DNA from: Shewanella surugensis
GTDB taxonomy: Bacteria > Pseudomonadota > Gammaproteobacteria > Enterobacterales > Shewanellaceae
Length of the DNA stretch: 35,738 nt
Direction of reading: 5' to 3'
NCBI RefSeq assembly: GCF_023284005.1
Contig: NZ_JAKIKS010000054.1
Location: 1 to 35,738, forward strand
The position numbers and the translations under genes are program-made. This document shows, piece by piece, positions 27,021 through 35,439 of the stretch (its first letter is position 1; each line of letters begins with the position of its first letter). The notes below the pieces were generated by a model. That model searched no databases and had not been told where the DNA came from. It saw only the letters and a program-made list of their open reading frames with translations.

Positions 27021-28394
27021 ATGAAAAAACGCATAGCTATTGCTTTGATATTACCATGTTCTCTGATGTGTCATTTGTTATACGCTGAAGAGGTTTACCA
27101 TCATGGACCTAAATCTCTACCTTCACCGCCTCCCCCAGTACCCAGTTTTATACCTAATGGGCTCTATGTCACCGTTTCAGGAGGGACTAGCTATTTAGAG
27201 TCTCAGCGCAGTATTGCAGATGAAGTTTATAATGGCGCGGGTATCGTGTCTTATGATTGGGGGTTCAATGCTGGGGTGAGTTTAGGCAAACAAGTTGGCC
27301 CATGGCGATTTGAAGCGCAAATAACATATTTATATAACGATATGGATAAAGTTTTTGACATTGATCAAGGTAACCAGCAAGAAGGAGTTTGGTATGGGGT
27401 TAATGCATTGCGTGATTTTCCAATCAATGAACATTGGATCCCATATGCAGGTTTCGGTTTAGGTGGGATCACCATGAATTCTGATTTTGGAGATTATAAC
27501 GTATGGAGTGATGCTGCATCAGGTAGCAGTGGCGTGGTGACGAGTGAAAATACGTCAGGTTCAGCGTTTGCATATCAAACTATTGTTGGTATTGGTTATC
27601 AGCCCATTCCCGAGATACGATTATTAGCGGAAGTGAGACATATTGGTTCTACTAAGTTTACTAATTGGACTCAAAATGGGTCAAGTTTAGACACTTATTA
27701 TAACAATACCTTGTTTAACTTAGGGTTAAGCTACTATTTTGACGGGGCACCTAAGCATAAGCGAACTCCACCTCCGCCGCCCGCAGATCAAGCTTTATTT
27801 TATGTGAGTGTATCTGGTGGTGCAAGTTATTTACAAGAGCAAATGTCAACATCTAAAGATGGTGTTGTTGGAGTCAATACTACCTTTGATATGGGCTATA
27901 ACGTTGGTGCGAGTATCGGCCTTAAATACAATAATTGGCGTACAGAGTTACAATTCACTTACTTGAGTGATGAAATGGATAAAGTTGATGATATTGCTCA
28001 AGGGAATAAAGTTTCAGGCAATTGGTATGGCTTAAACTTACTGCATGATTTTCCTACGGGTAGTGCTTGGATCCCTTATGCTGGTTTAGGGGTGGGATTA
28101 GTCAATATGGAAACTAAATATGATGACAGTGTTTATGTACAAACTTCATCAATGACTTCTGAAATGGTGTCCATGGACAATGAAACGGATACCTCAGTGG
28201 CTTATCAAGGTATTGTCGGAGTCGGTTTTCAAGCCAGTGAAAGTATGCGGTTTTTTGCTGAATATCGCCATTTAAGGGCACCAGAAATGAAATCGTCTGT
28301 GTTAACCACAACAGATGATTATGAGTATGATTTGGAAACCGCTTATCAAAACAATTTGTTCAACATTGGTATGAGTTATACCTTTGGCATGTAA
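27021..28394 (+). CDS. Outer-membrane protein with two fused beta-barrel-like repeats
   Basis: A 457-residue protein with a signal peptide cleaved probably after LLYA (residue 22). Two homologous units of ~200 residues follow. Unit 1 has VSGGTSYLESQ, RFEAQITYLYNDMDKV, WIPYAGFGLGG and ends NNTLFNLGLSYYF. Unit 2 has VSGGASYLQEQ, RTELQFTYLSDEMDKV, WIPYAGLGVGL and ends NNLFNIGMSYTF, closing with an outer-membrane-type terminal F. A proline-rich linker precedes each unit. Each unit looks like an 8-stranded OmpA/OmpW-like barrel. The ATG at 27021 is preferred (AGGG nine bases upstream); upstream ATGs at 26946 and 27012 give no signal peptide at the start. The function is unknown, possibly adhesion or immune-like surface exposure. 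Confidence 0.8.
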   Translation: MKKRIAIALILPCSLMCHLLYAEEVYHHGPKSLPSPPPPVPSFIPNGLYVTVSGGTSYLESQRSIADEVYNGAGIVSYDWGFNAGVSLGKQVGPWRFEAQITYLYNDMDKVFDIDQGNQQEGVWYGVNALRDFPINEHWIPYAGFGLGGITMNSDFGDYNVWSDAASGSSGVVTSENTSGSAFAYQTIVGIGYQPIPEIRLLAEVRHIGSTKFTNWTQNGSSLDTYYNNTLFNLGLSYYFDGAPKHKRTPPPPPADQALFYVSVSGGASYLQEQMSTSKDGVVGVNTTFDMGYNVGASIGLKYNNWRTELQFTYLSDEMDKVDDIAQGNKVSGNWYGLNLLHDFPTGSAWIPYAGLGVGLVNMETKYDDSVYVQTSSMTSEMVSMDNETDTSVAYQGIVGVGFQASESMRFFAEYRHLRAPEMKSSVLTTTDDYEYDLETAYQNNLFNIGMSYTFGM

Positions 28395-28414
28395 CTCTTT
28401 AAGATTGTTTTCAT

Positions 28415-28449
28415 AAAAAAAGCCAGTCTTAAATAAGATTGGCTTTTTT
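28415..28449. terminator. Bidirectional Rho-independent terminator
   Basis: An A-run, a stem GCCAGTCTTA/AGATTGGC with one mismatch, and a T-run. It sits between convergent genes and serves both; its T-run overlaps the stop codon of cueR at 28448-28450. Confidence 0.8.
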
Positions 28450-28864
28450 ATGGTTTTTTGTACCGCTGACTCACCGCTACCTCTTGGCTGAGTCCTGTTA
28501 GAATGGCGCAGTTAGGTTGTTCTCCTCCTTCGCAATCATGCACAAGATGGCTGAGCTGATGTTCTAGTATTTGTAATTGAAAAATTTTATCGCTAATGGC
28601 GGATAAATGTAGCTTAGCGAGTGCTTTGACATCTTCAGCCTGACGAGATTGGTTTAATTTCAAATCCAGTAAAGCTCGGCAGTCATCCAGTGTAAAGCCT
28701 AATGTTCGGCAATGATGAATAAAAGACAGCGCTTGGACATGAGAGGCTTGATAATCACGATAACCATTCAAGTCACGCCGACCTTTAACTAAACCAATAT
28801 CGTGGTAATAACGTATACTTTTAACGGTTAAGCCTGTGGCTTTGGCAACAGCACCTATTTTCAT
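28448..28864 (-). CDS. cueR: Cu(I)-responsive MerR-family regulator
   Basis: A 138-residue MerR protein with helix-turn-helix (MKIGAVAKATGLTVKSIRYYHDIGLV) and the CueR-type metal loop C111-EGGEQPN-C119, the pair that binds Cu(I). It activates the divergent copA by distorting the 19-bp-spaced promoter found between them. Length and loop match the family. A silver or gold response is also possible, as in CueR homologues. Convergent with the outer-membrane protein gene at its 3' end. Confidence 0.9.
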   Translation of the reverse strand: MKIGAVAKATGLTVKSIRYYHDIGLVKGRRDLNGYRDYQASHVQALSFIHHCRTLGFTLDDCRALLDLKLNQSRQAEDVKALAKLHLSAISDKIFQLQILEHQLSHLVHDCEGGEQPNCAILTGLSQEVAVSQRYKKP

Positions 28865-28915
28865 TGATTATTTTTCTTGTTGATTAAGTCAAGTCAGTAT
28901 TATAGCAAAAAACGT

Positions 28916-28946
28916 TTGACTCTCCTATAAGGGGAGACAATACACT
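28916..28946 (+). promoter_or_regulatory. CueR-controlled copA promoter
   Basis: A -35 TTGACT (28916-28921) and a -10 TACACT (28941-28946) are separated by 19 bases, the over-long spacer required for MerR-family activation. The spacer holds the dyad CTCC-TATAAG-GGGAG. The copA start codon is 53 bases downstream with an AAGGAGG ribosome-binding site at 28988-28994. Confidence 0.85.
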
Positions 28947-28998
28947 GATAGATATCGTAAAGCATAAATTGAGTGTTATTCATCAATAAGGAGGTCTC

Positions 28999-31251
28999 AT
29001 GTCAACCATTATATTGTCAGTGCCAGATATGAGTTGTACCAGTTGTATCGCTAAAATTGAAAATGCCTTTCAAGCGCAGGCTGGCATGAGTGTCAGAGTC
29101 AACTTAGCGGATAAGCAAGTCATTATCAATGAAGAGATTGATATTGAGAAAGCAAAATTTATTATACAAAGTGTGGGTTATGCAAGTGAGCAAGTACTGG
29201 ATGCAAAACTGGCCGCTAAAGAGAAAGGTGCGTTAGAAGAGAAGCAATATCATAAGCAAATGTGGCAAGCGTTTATTGGCTTAGGCGTGGGGATCCCGCT
29301 CATGCTCTGGGGCTTATTTGGTGGCGAAATGCAAATTAGCAATGTCACTCAACAGCTCACTTGGGGTGTGGTTGGGGTGTTAACCTTAGTCTTAATGGTG
29401 ACAACGGGCGCGCATTTTTATCAAGGCATGTGGCGAGCCCTTAAAGCCAAAAGTGCCAATATGGACAGCTTAATTGCGTTAGGCACGGGCGCGGCTTGGT
29501 TTTATTCCATGCTAGTGGTCTTGGTACCACAGTGGTTTCCGCTCGATACGCGTCATGTGTACTTTGAAGCCAGTGTGATGATCTTGGGGTTAATTAACTT
29601 AGGCCATGCCTTAGAGCTGAGGGCGCGAGGGAAAACCAGTGCTGCCGTACAAAGTTTACTGGGGTTACAGGCATCGACGGCGATTCGTATTACCGATAAA
29701 GGCGATGAAGAAGTTGAAATCGGTGCATTAGCCATAGGCGATCGCGTGCGGTTAAAGCCGGGTGGACGCGTGGCTTTGGATGGTGAGGTGTTGGAAGGGC
29801 AATCATTACTCAATGAGTCGATGCTCACCGGTGAGCCTGTTCCTGTGAGTAAAGGTGTGGGGGATGGCGTGAATGCCGGTACTGTCAATGGCAATGGCAG
29901 TTTAATTTATCGAATAACCTCAGGGGTGGAGGATACCCGCCTTGCCAAAATTATTGAGTTAGTACAACAAGCTCAAACCTCAAAAATGCCCATTGGTCGC
30001 TTAACCGATCAAATTTCCGCTTACTTTGTCCCAGTGGTAATAGTGATTGCACTATTCAGTGCCGGCATTTGGTATTTTGCAGGCCCGGCCCCTCAGTTAT
30101 CCCATGCATTAGTGGTACTCACCAGTGTGCTGATCATCGCGTGTCCTTGTGCGCTGGGATTAGCGACCCCGATGTCGATTATGGTCTCCGTTGGGCGGGC
30201 CGCAAAAATGGGCGTACTGATCCGCAATGGCGAAGCTTTACAGACCGCCAGCAAGGTCAGTTGTGTCGTATTGGATAAAACCGGCACATTAACTCAAGGT
30301 AAGCCAATGGTGACCGATTTCACCTTGATTGGATCAGGCGAGGATGAGTCTACTTTATTACGACATATCGCCAGTCTCGAACAAGCATCAGAGCACCCGC
30401 TTGCCAGTGCCATTATCGATAAGGCGAAAGCCGCAGAGTTAACCTTAGTGGAGCCGGAAGTGTTTACCAATCATCAGGGCATGGGAATAGTGGGAGCGAT
30501 TACCTTAGCATCGGAGGGCTCAGCTGAAGGGACGCCAAATGAGTATGCCATCGGTAATCGGGCGTTAATGGACAAACTGCACATTGAAGGTGTAGCGGCA
30601 CAAGATAGTTTAACTTCAACATGGGCAGAGACAGCCAAAACGCCCATTTATGTGTCGAAATCCGGAAGTTTAGTGGCATTGATTGCCATTAGTGATCCTT
30701 TACATACGGGTGTCATCGAAGCAGTGAGCGCGTTGAAAGCTGACGGTATGCGAGTCGTATTGCTTAGTGGTGATAATGAAAAAACCGTGCAAGCGGTGGC
30801 GAAACAAGTGGGTATTGATGAAGTTGTAGCCCAAGTCCTGCCTGAAGAGAAACAGCAACATATTATACGCTTACAAGCGGAAGGCGAAGTCGTGGCGATG
30901 GTGGGGGACGGCATTAATGACGCGCCCGCTTTAGTGAGTGCAGATGTGGGGATTGCGATTGGCAGTGGGACTGAAATTGCCATCGAAAGTGCCGACTTAA
31001 CCTTGTTATCGCATCAGCTAACCTCACTGGCTAGCACCTTTAAATTAGCCAAGGCAGGTATGCGTAATATTAAGCAAAACTTATTTGGTGCCTTCATTTA
31101 TAACATCTTAGGGATCCCGTTAGCCGCCGGCGTGTTATTCCCCTTAACGGGTATGTTATTAAACCCTGTGATAGCGGGTGGGGCCATGGCATTGTCATCA
31201 TTGACGGTCGTGACCAATGCCAACCGTTTACGCAATCAAAAATTGGACTAG
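28999..31251 (+). CDS. copA: P1B-type copper-exporting ATPase
   Basis: A 750-residue heavy-metal ATPase that exports Cu(I) from cytoplasm to periplasm. One N-terminal HMA domain has the metal-binding C13-xx-C16 (MSCTSC). Membrane segments follow, then the transmembrane CPC motif C382-P-C384, the actuator LTGEP, the phosphorylated D426 in DKTGTLT, the SEHPLAS nucleotide-site motif and the hinge MVGDGINDAPAL. There are two more membrane segments at the end. Length fits CopA with one HMA domain. It is divergent from cueR and driven by the CueR promoter. Substitution by silver is normal for the family. Confidence 0.95.
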   Translation: MSTIILSVPDMSCTSCIAKIENAFQAQAGMSVRVNLADKQVIINEEIDIEKAKFIIQSVGYASEQVLDAKLAAKEKGALEEKQYHKQMWQAFIGLGVGIPLMLWGLFGGEMQISNVTQQLTWGVVGVLTLVLMVTTGAHFYQGMWRALKAKSANMDSLIALGTGAAWFYSMLVVLVPQWFPLDTRHVYFEASVMILGLINLGHALELRARGKTSAAVQSLLGLQASTAIRITDKGDEEVEIGALAIGDRVRLKPGGRVALDGEVLEGQSLLNESMLTGEPVPVSKGVGDGVNAGTVNGNGSLIYRITSGVEDTRLAKIIELVQQAQTSKMPIGRLTDQISAYFVPVVIVIALFSAGIWYFAGPAPQLSHALVVLTSVLIIACPCALGLATPMSIMVSVGRAAKMGVLIRNGEALQTASKVSCVVLDKTGTLTQGKPMVTDFTLIGSGEDESTLLRHIASLEQASEHPLASAIIDKAKAAELTLVEPEVFTNHQGMGIVGAITLASEGSAEGTPNEYAIGNRALMDKLHIEGVAAQDSLTSTWAETAKTPIYVSKSGSLVALIAISDPLHTGVIEAVSALKADGMRVVLLSGDNEKTVQAVAKQVGIDEVVAQVLPEEKQQHIIRLQAEGEVVAMVGDGINDAPALVSADVGIAIGSGTEIAIESADLTLLSHQLTSLASTFKLAKAGMRNIKQNLFGAFIYNILGIPLAAGVLFPLTGMLLNPVIAGGAMALSSLTVVTNANRLRNQKLD

Positions 31252-31290
31252 GCTTGATGGAGAAAGTCGGCACATAAAATGGTGAATATG

Positions 31291-31334
31291 GCGACTGTAG
31301 AGAGAGAATTTCATCTCTATCGATAGTCGCTTTT
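31291..31334 (+). terminator. Rho-independent terminator after copA
   Basis: Arms GCGACT (31291-31296) and AGTCGC (31325-31330) plus inner AGAGAG/CTCT pairing, followed by a TTTT run. It ends transcription of copA about 80 bases after its stop codon. Confidence 0.65.
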
Positions 31335-31336
31335 CG

Positions 31337-31366
31337 TTGATCATTGAGGCTAAATTAAGCTATAGT
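31337..31366 (+). promoter_or_regulatory. Predicted sigma-70 promoter of ybiT
   Basis: TTGATC at 31337-31342 and TATAGT at 31361-31366, 18 bases apart. Consensus-like on the -10 side, two mismatches on the -35. Position fits a long leader before the TTG start at 31543. Confidence 0.4.
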
Positions 31367-31542
31367 ACTGCGCTTAAAAATTGCGAGGGTTGCGGGATTG
31401 GCTTTTGATTTCAAGCCGCCCTTAACCCGCCTTTAGCGAGTATAAGTGTTGGCTGGCTTTGTTTATCCTTGAGTTAAAAAACAAACAAGTCATGGGCTCG
31501 TTTTTTGTTTTATTCATACAATCAGAATTTTGGAATGTTACT

Positions 31543-33135
31543 TTGATCACTACAGCAAATATTACCATGCAGTTCGGCGCTAAGCCGCTGTTTGAAAACA
31601 TCTCAGTTAAGTTTGGCAACGGAAATCGTTATGGTCTGATCGGCGCCAACGGTTGTGGTAAATCAACCTTCATGAAAATCTTAGCAGGTGATCTGGAGCC
31701 GACCTCTGGTAATGTCTCTTTAGATGTCAATGAGCGTCTGGGTAAATTGAGCCAGAATCAATTTGGCTATGAAGCGTTTAACGTTGTTGATACCGTGATC
31801 ATGGGTTATCCCGAATTATGGGAAGTGAAGCAAGAGCGAGATCGCATTTATTCGTTAGCTGAAATGACCGAAGAAGATGGCATTAAAGTCGCCGACTTAG
31901 AAATGGAATTTGCCGAAATGGATGGCTATACCGCCGAGTCTCGTGCCGGTGAGCTATTAATGGGCGTAGGTATTCCTGTTGAGCAGCATTTTGGTTTAAT
32001 GGGGGAAATTGCGCCGGGCTTTAAATTACGGGTATTATTGGCGCAAGCGCTATTTTCTGATCCTGATGTGTTGTTACTCGATGAGCCCACCAACAACTTG
32101 GACATCGATACCATTCGTTGGTTACAAGATATGCTGAGTCAGCGTAATAGCACCATGATCATCATTTCTCACGATAGATACTTCTTAAACTCTGTTTGTA
32201 CCCATATGGCTGATCTGGATTACGGTGAGCTATGTATTTTCCCCGGTAACTATGATGAATACATGATGGCGGCAAGCCAAGCCCGCGAACGTTTGATGAT
32301 CAATAATGCCAAGAAAAAAGCCCAGATCTCTGAGCTTCAAGGCTTCGTAGCCCGCTTCTCTGCCAACGCTTCAAAAGCCAAGCAAGCCACGTCTCGTGCT
32401 AAGTTGATTGACAAAATTAAGATTGATGAAGTCAAAGCCTCGAGTCGTGTGAATCCTTTCATTCGTTTCGAGCAAGAAAAGAAATTATTCCGTAATGCCT
32501 TAGTGACCGAAGGCTTGACTAAAGGTTTTGATACCCGCTTATTCACTAATTTGAACTTAATGGTCGAAGTGGGTGAGCGAGTGGCGATTTTGGGTGATAA
32601 CGGTGTGGGTAAAACCACCTTGCTGCGCACCTTAGTGCACGATATTCCACAAGACAGCGGCACCATCCAATGGTCTGAAAATTCGGCTATTGGTTATTAT
32701 GCGCAAGATCACGAAAGTGATTTTGAAAATGACATGACCTTGTTTGAATGGATGAGTCAATGGCGTAAACTTAATGATGATGACCAATCGGTACGTGGGA
32801 TCTTAGGTCGTATGCTGTTTGGTTCCGATGACATTAAAAAGTCAGTCACGGTATTATCGGGTGGTGAAAAAGGCCGTATGTTATTCGGTAAACTCATCAT
32901 GGACAAGCCTAATATTTTATTATTGGATGAGCCGACGAACCACATGGATATGGAGTCGATTGAGTCATTGAACAACGCGCTGGAAATGTATGAAGGCACG
33001 CTGCTGTTCGTCAGCCATGATAGAGCGTTCGTATCTTCATTGGCCACGCGCATTCTTGAAGTGACACCTAAAGGCATCAATGACTTTAAAGGCACTTATG
33101 ATGAGTTCCTAAGAAGCAAAGGCGTTGAAGCTTAA
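31543..33135 (+). CDS. ybiT: ABC-F family ATPase, YbiT type
   Basis: A 530-residue cytosolic ABC-F ATPase with two nucleotide-binding domains and no membrane segments. It acts on ribosomes, probably adjusting the peptidyl-transferase site. Domain 1 has Walker [10 protein letters not shown], the YbiT-type [14 protein letters not shown] segment in place of LSGGQ, and [11 protein letters not shown]. The linker [11 protein letters not shown]..., then [17 protein letters not shown], is family-specific. Domain 2 has [22 protein letters not shown] and [11 protein letters not shown]. The start is TTG at 31543: it restores exactly the E. coli YbiT length, whereas a longer frame opening at 31459 adds 28 unrelated residues. 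GGAATG lies upstream. Confidence 0.93.
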   Translation: MITTANITMQFGAKPLFENISVKFGNGNRYGLIGANGCGKSTFMKILAGDLEPTSGNVSLDVNERLGKLSQNQFGYEAFNVVDTVIMGYPELWEVKQERDRIYSLAEMTEEDGIKVADLEMEFAEMDGYTAESRAGELLMGVGIPVEQHFGLMGEIAPGFKLRVLLAQALFSDPDVLLLDEPTNNLDIDTIRWLQDMLSQRNSTMIIISHDRYFLNSVCTHMADLDYGELCIFPGNYDEYMMAASQARERLMINNAKKKAQISELQGFVARFSANASKAKQATSRAKLIDKIKIDEVKASSRVNPFIRFEQEKKLFRNALVTEGLTKGFDTRLFTNLNLMVEVGERVAILGDNGVGKTTLLRTLVHDIPQDSGTIQWSENSAIGYYAQDHESDFENDMTLFEWMSQWRKLNDDDQSVRGILGRMLFGSDDIKKSVTVLSGGEKGRMLFGKLIMDKPNILLLDEPTNHMDMESIESLNNALEMYEGTLLFVSHDRAFVSSLATRILEVTPKGINDFKGTYDEFLRSKGVEA

Positions 33136-33201
33136 TGAGCACGGCTAAATATGCGCTAGAGATAAGCTAACTTGTCTGTTTAGTCATATTAGCTGAGAAA
33201 G

Positions 33202-33229
33202 AAAAGCCCGAATTTATTCGGGCTTTTTT
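33202..33229. terminator. Bidirectional Rho-independent terminator
   Basis: Perfect 11-bp arms AAAAGCCCGAA / TTCGGGCTTTT with a TTTA loop, A-rich on one side and T-rich on the other. It closes both ybiT (plus) and the convergent aminopeptidase gene (minus). Confidence 0.9.
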
Positions 33230-33275
33230 GTGCGTTTTTAGTGGTACTTACATTGCATATTGACGTAGTGGCTCT

Positions 33276-34700
33276 CTATTTCTTATATTGACTTTGTAAA
33301 TAGGCAAACACGGCGCGAATACCAAAGGCTTCACCGCCAACGGGGCGGCCGGGTAGTTTACGGTTATTCCATGCCATCACATCAAAGTGTGCCCAATGAA
33401 TCTCTTTATCAACGAAGTCCTGTAAATATAAGGCCGCAGTGATCGCGCCGCCAAACGGGCTGGTGGCACAGTTCGATAAGTCAGCCACGTCACTGTTCAG
33501 TAAATCTTTATAGGCTTGATGCAGTGGCATCCGCCAAACAGGATCTTCCATTTCAAGGCCAGACTGAGTAATGCCCTGCGCTAGCGCATCGTTATTGCTG
33601 AAAAAGCCGGGTAACTCGGTGCCCAAGGCTACCCGCATGGCGCCAGTTAAGGTGGCAAAGTCGATGATCATTTCAGGTTTATCATGATTAGCTTCAGACA
33701 GTGCATCACATAATACGAGTCTGCCTTCGGCATCGGTATTATCAATTTCAACACTGATCCCATGGCGAGTGGTGATCACATCGCCCGGTCTAAAGGCATT
33801 GGCCGAGACGGCATTTTCAACAGCAGGTACCAGTACGCGCAGGCGAATAGGCAGCTGATGAGCCATGATGAGTTGTGCCAAACCTATCACATGGGCGGCG
33901 CCACCCATGTCTTTTTTCATTAAACGCATGCCCGCGCCGGGCTTTAAATCTAAGCCACCCGAGTCAAAACACACGCCTTTGCCCACTAAGGTAATTTGCG
34001 GGGCATTAATATCCCCCCAAGTGAAATCGAGCAGTTGCGGCGCGTGCACACTGGCGCGGCCGACCATATGAATCGTGGGGTAGTTTTGCTCAAGGAGTTC
34101 ATCACCTACAATTTGGGTCAGCTGGCCGCCAAATTCATCGGCCATCTGACTTAAGGTATCATTCAAGTGCTGTGGCATCATATCCCCTGCTGGGGTATTA
34201 ATTAAATCGCGGGTTAAAGATGTGGCGCGAATAAAGCGATTGGCTTTTGCCGCTATCTCGTCATTGGGCACCATCAGCTGAGGTAAGCTTTTATTACTTT
34301 GCTTGTAACGTTCAAAACGATAGCCACCGAGTCCCCAGCTAAAGGCCGCTTTTTCAATTTGTTCAGGGTTGCCTTGAATCGCATATTGGCCACTGGGCAG
34401 TTGATTCACCAACTCGCCACACGCCCAAAAGCTGTCAGCTTGTTCGGTCACAAATACTGCCTGGGTGATATTGCCTTCGCTATTGGGGATCAGGCAATGA
34501 CCTTGTTTGTCGATTTGATGATGATTAAGCCAAGTCTGCGTGAATTGAGGCTGACTCTTAAGCCAGCTTTCAAAAGCATTGGGAGTGAAAATATGCAGTG
34601 GGATTGGAGCACTGTGCGCGCTAGCCATACCATCAACAGGGCCAATAATTAAGGCGGATTTTACGGCATGCTCAGCAGTATTCAAAGAGGAAGTGTTCAT
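33276..34700 (-). CDS. M17-family leucyl aminopeptidase
   Basis: A 474-residue cytosolic metalloaminopeptidase removing N-terminal residues from peptides with two metal ions. The active-site run is complete: K241 and D246 in GKGVCFDSGGLDLKPG, D264 in KKDMGGAAH, D323 and E325 in NTDAEGRL. The N-terminal ~150 residues are variable, as in the family. The C-terminal PFGGAITAALYLQDF and HWAHFDVMAW are also typical. It is longer than PepB of E. coli and shorter than PepA, so I leave the symbol open. It appears to be a single gene with its promoter beyond 34700. Confidence 0.9.
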   Translation of the reverse strand: MNTSSLNTAEHAVKSALIIGPVDGMASAHSAPIPLHIFTPNAFESWLKSQPQFTQTWLNHHQIDKQGHCLIPNSEGNITQAVFVTEQADSFWACGELVNQLPSGQYAIQGNPEQIEKAAFSWGLGGYRFERYKQSNKSLPQLMVPNDEIAAKANRFIRATSLTRDLINTPAGDMMPQHLNDTLSQMADEFGGQLTQIVGDELLEQNYPTIHMVGRASVHAPQLLDFTWGDINAPQITLVGKGVCFDSGGLDLKPGAGMRLMKKDMGGAAHVIGLAQLIMAHQLPIRLRVLVPAVENAVSANAFRPGDVITTRHGISVEIDNTDAEGRLVLCDALSEANHDKPEMIIDFATLTGAMRVALGTELPGFFSNNDALAQGITQSGLEMEDPVWRMPLHQAYKDLLNSDVADLSNCATSPFGGAITAALYLQDFVDKEIHWAHFDVMAWNNRKLPGRPVGGEAFGIRAVFAYLQSQYKK

Positions 34701-34829
34701 GTCAGGCTCTTACATTAAAACAATTAATGGGTCTTAGGGTAGCAGGCAAGGGAGGGTTGGGGAAGATGTGGGTTAAATTCATGTGAATTAAGTGGACCAT
34801 GCCTTTTTCTAAAGATAAATATTCACTCT

Positions 34830-35291
34830 TTATTTTTTGATCATGACTGGCGTACCTTTTACCCCCGCATAAAATACGATAACTTCAGCAGGCTCAGTAC
34901 CTTCATTTATACCATAATGCCAAGTATTCACCACTTCTATATCCACTTTTCCTGGGAGCAATTTCATTTTTTGACTGCCATCTTCGAGGTATACGGTTAT
35001 TTCACCTTTTAATAATACGGCAACGGTAATAACGGGGTGTTTGTGCACAGGGAACTGGCCTTGGGGAGGGACGATGACTCTTAAGACGGTGATTTCAGGT
35101 TGGCCGCTGGGGTAATCGGGTAGGTGCTTGCCGTCCCAGCTTTTAGTTGTGCGAGTCAGTAAGGTGGCATCGAGTGCTTTATCTGCTGAGGAAGTCTTTT
35201 TGGCGGTAGGTACCTATTTTGCCCAAACAGTATTGATGTTTAATAATAGAAACAGAGTCAACATACTCAGTGTTATCAGGTTATTGTTCAT
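34830..35291 (-). pseudogene. Exported cupin-domain protein interrupted by one stop codon
   Basis: From the ATG at 35291 the frame starts with a signal-peptide-like run (MNNNLITLSMLTLFLLLNIN, ending TVWA) and meets TAG at codon 26 (35214-35216). The frame then continues without break to 34830. The downstream 128 codons encode a cupin fold (PPQGQFPVHKHPVITVAVLLKG, then NTWHYGINEGTEP), with two of the histidine ligands in HKH. One C-to-T change from CAG would explain the stop. A 72-codon stretch from GTG at 35048 is only the distal part. A working short cytoplasmic form is unlikely. The TAG could be a strain-specific mutation or a sequencing error. Confidence 0.8.
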
Positions 35292-35374
35292 ATTTATTCT
35301 CGTCATTGCAAGGAGGTTAGTAGTGACTGTTCATTAAAAGAATAGCTTAAAATCGTATGCCATCAAGTGGGCAG

Positions 35375-35427
35375 GGCGGGATTACATTCTCAAAAAGTTC
35401 ACTTATTTTTCAGAGTATGATCCCGCC
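35375..35427. other. Long inverted repeat before the IS element
   Basis: Arms GGCGGGAT (35375-35382) and ATCCCGCC (35420-35427), extended by partial pairing of ATTCT with AGAGTAT. No strong T-run. It may be a terminator, a MITE-like remnant or a preferred structured target for the neighbouring IS200-type element. Confidence 0.4.
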
Positions 35428-35439
35428 TTGACTAAAGAG

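Larger units (their letters stand above)
31252..31542. other. copA-ybiT intergenic region and long ybiT leader
   Basis: It contains the copA terminator and the predicted ybiT promoter. The leader from the promoter to the TTG start is about 170 bases and includes a loose stem between 31479-31511, so leader-based control is possible but not shown. No gene of its own. Confidence 0.5.
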
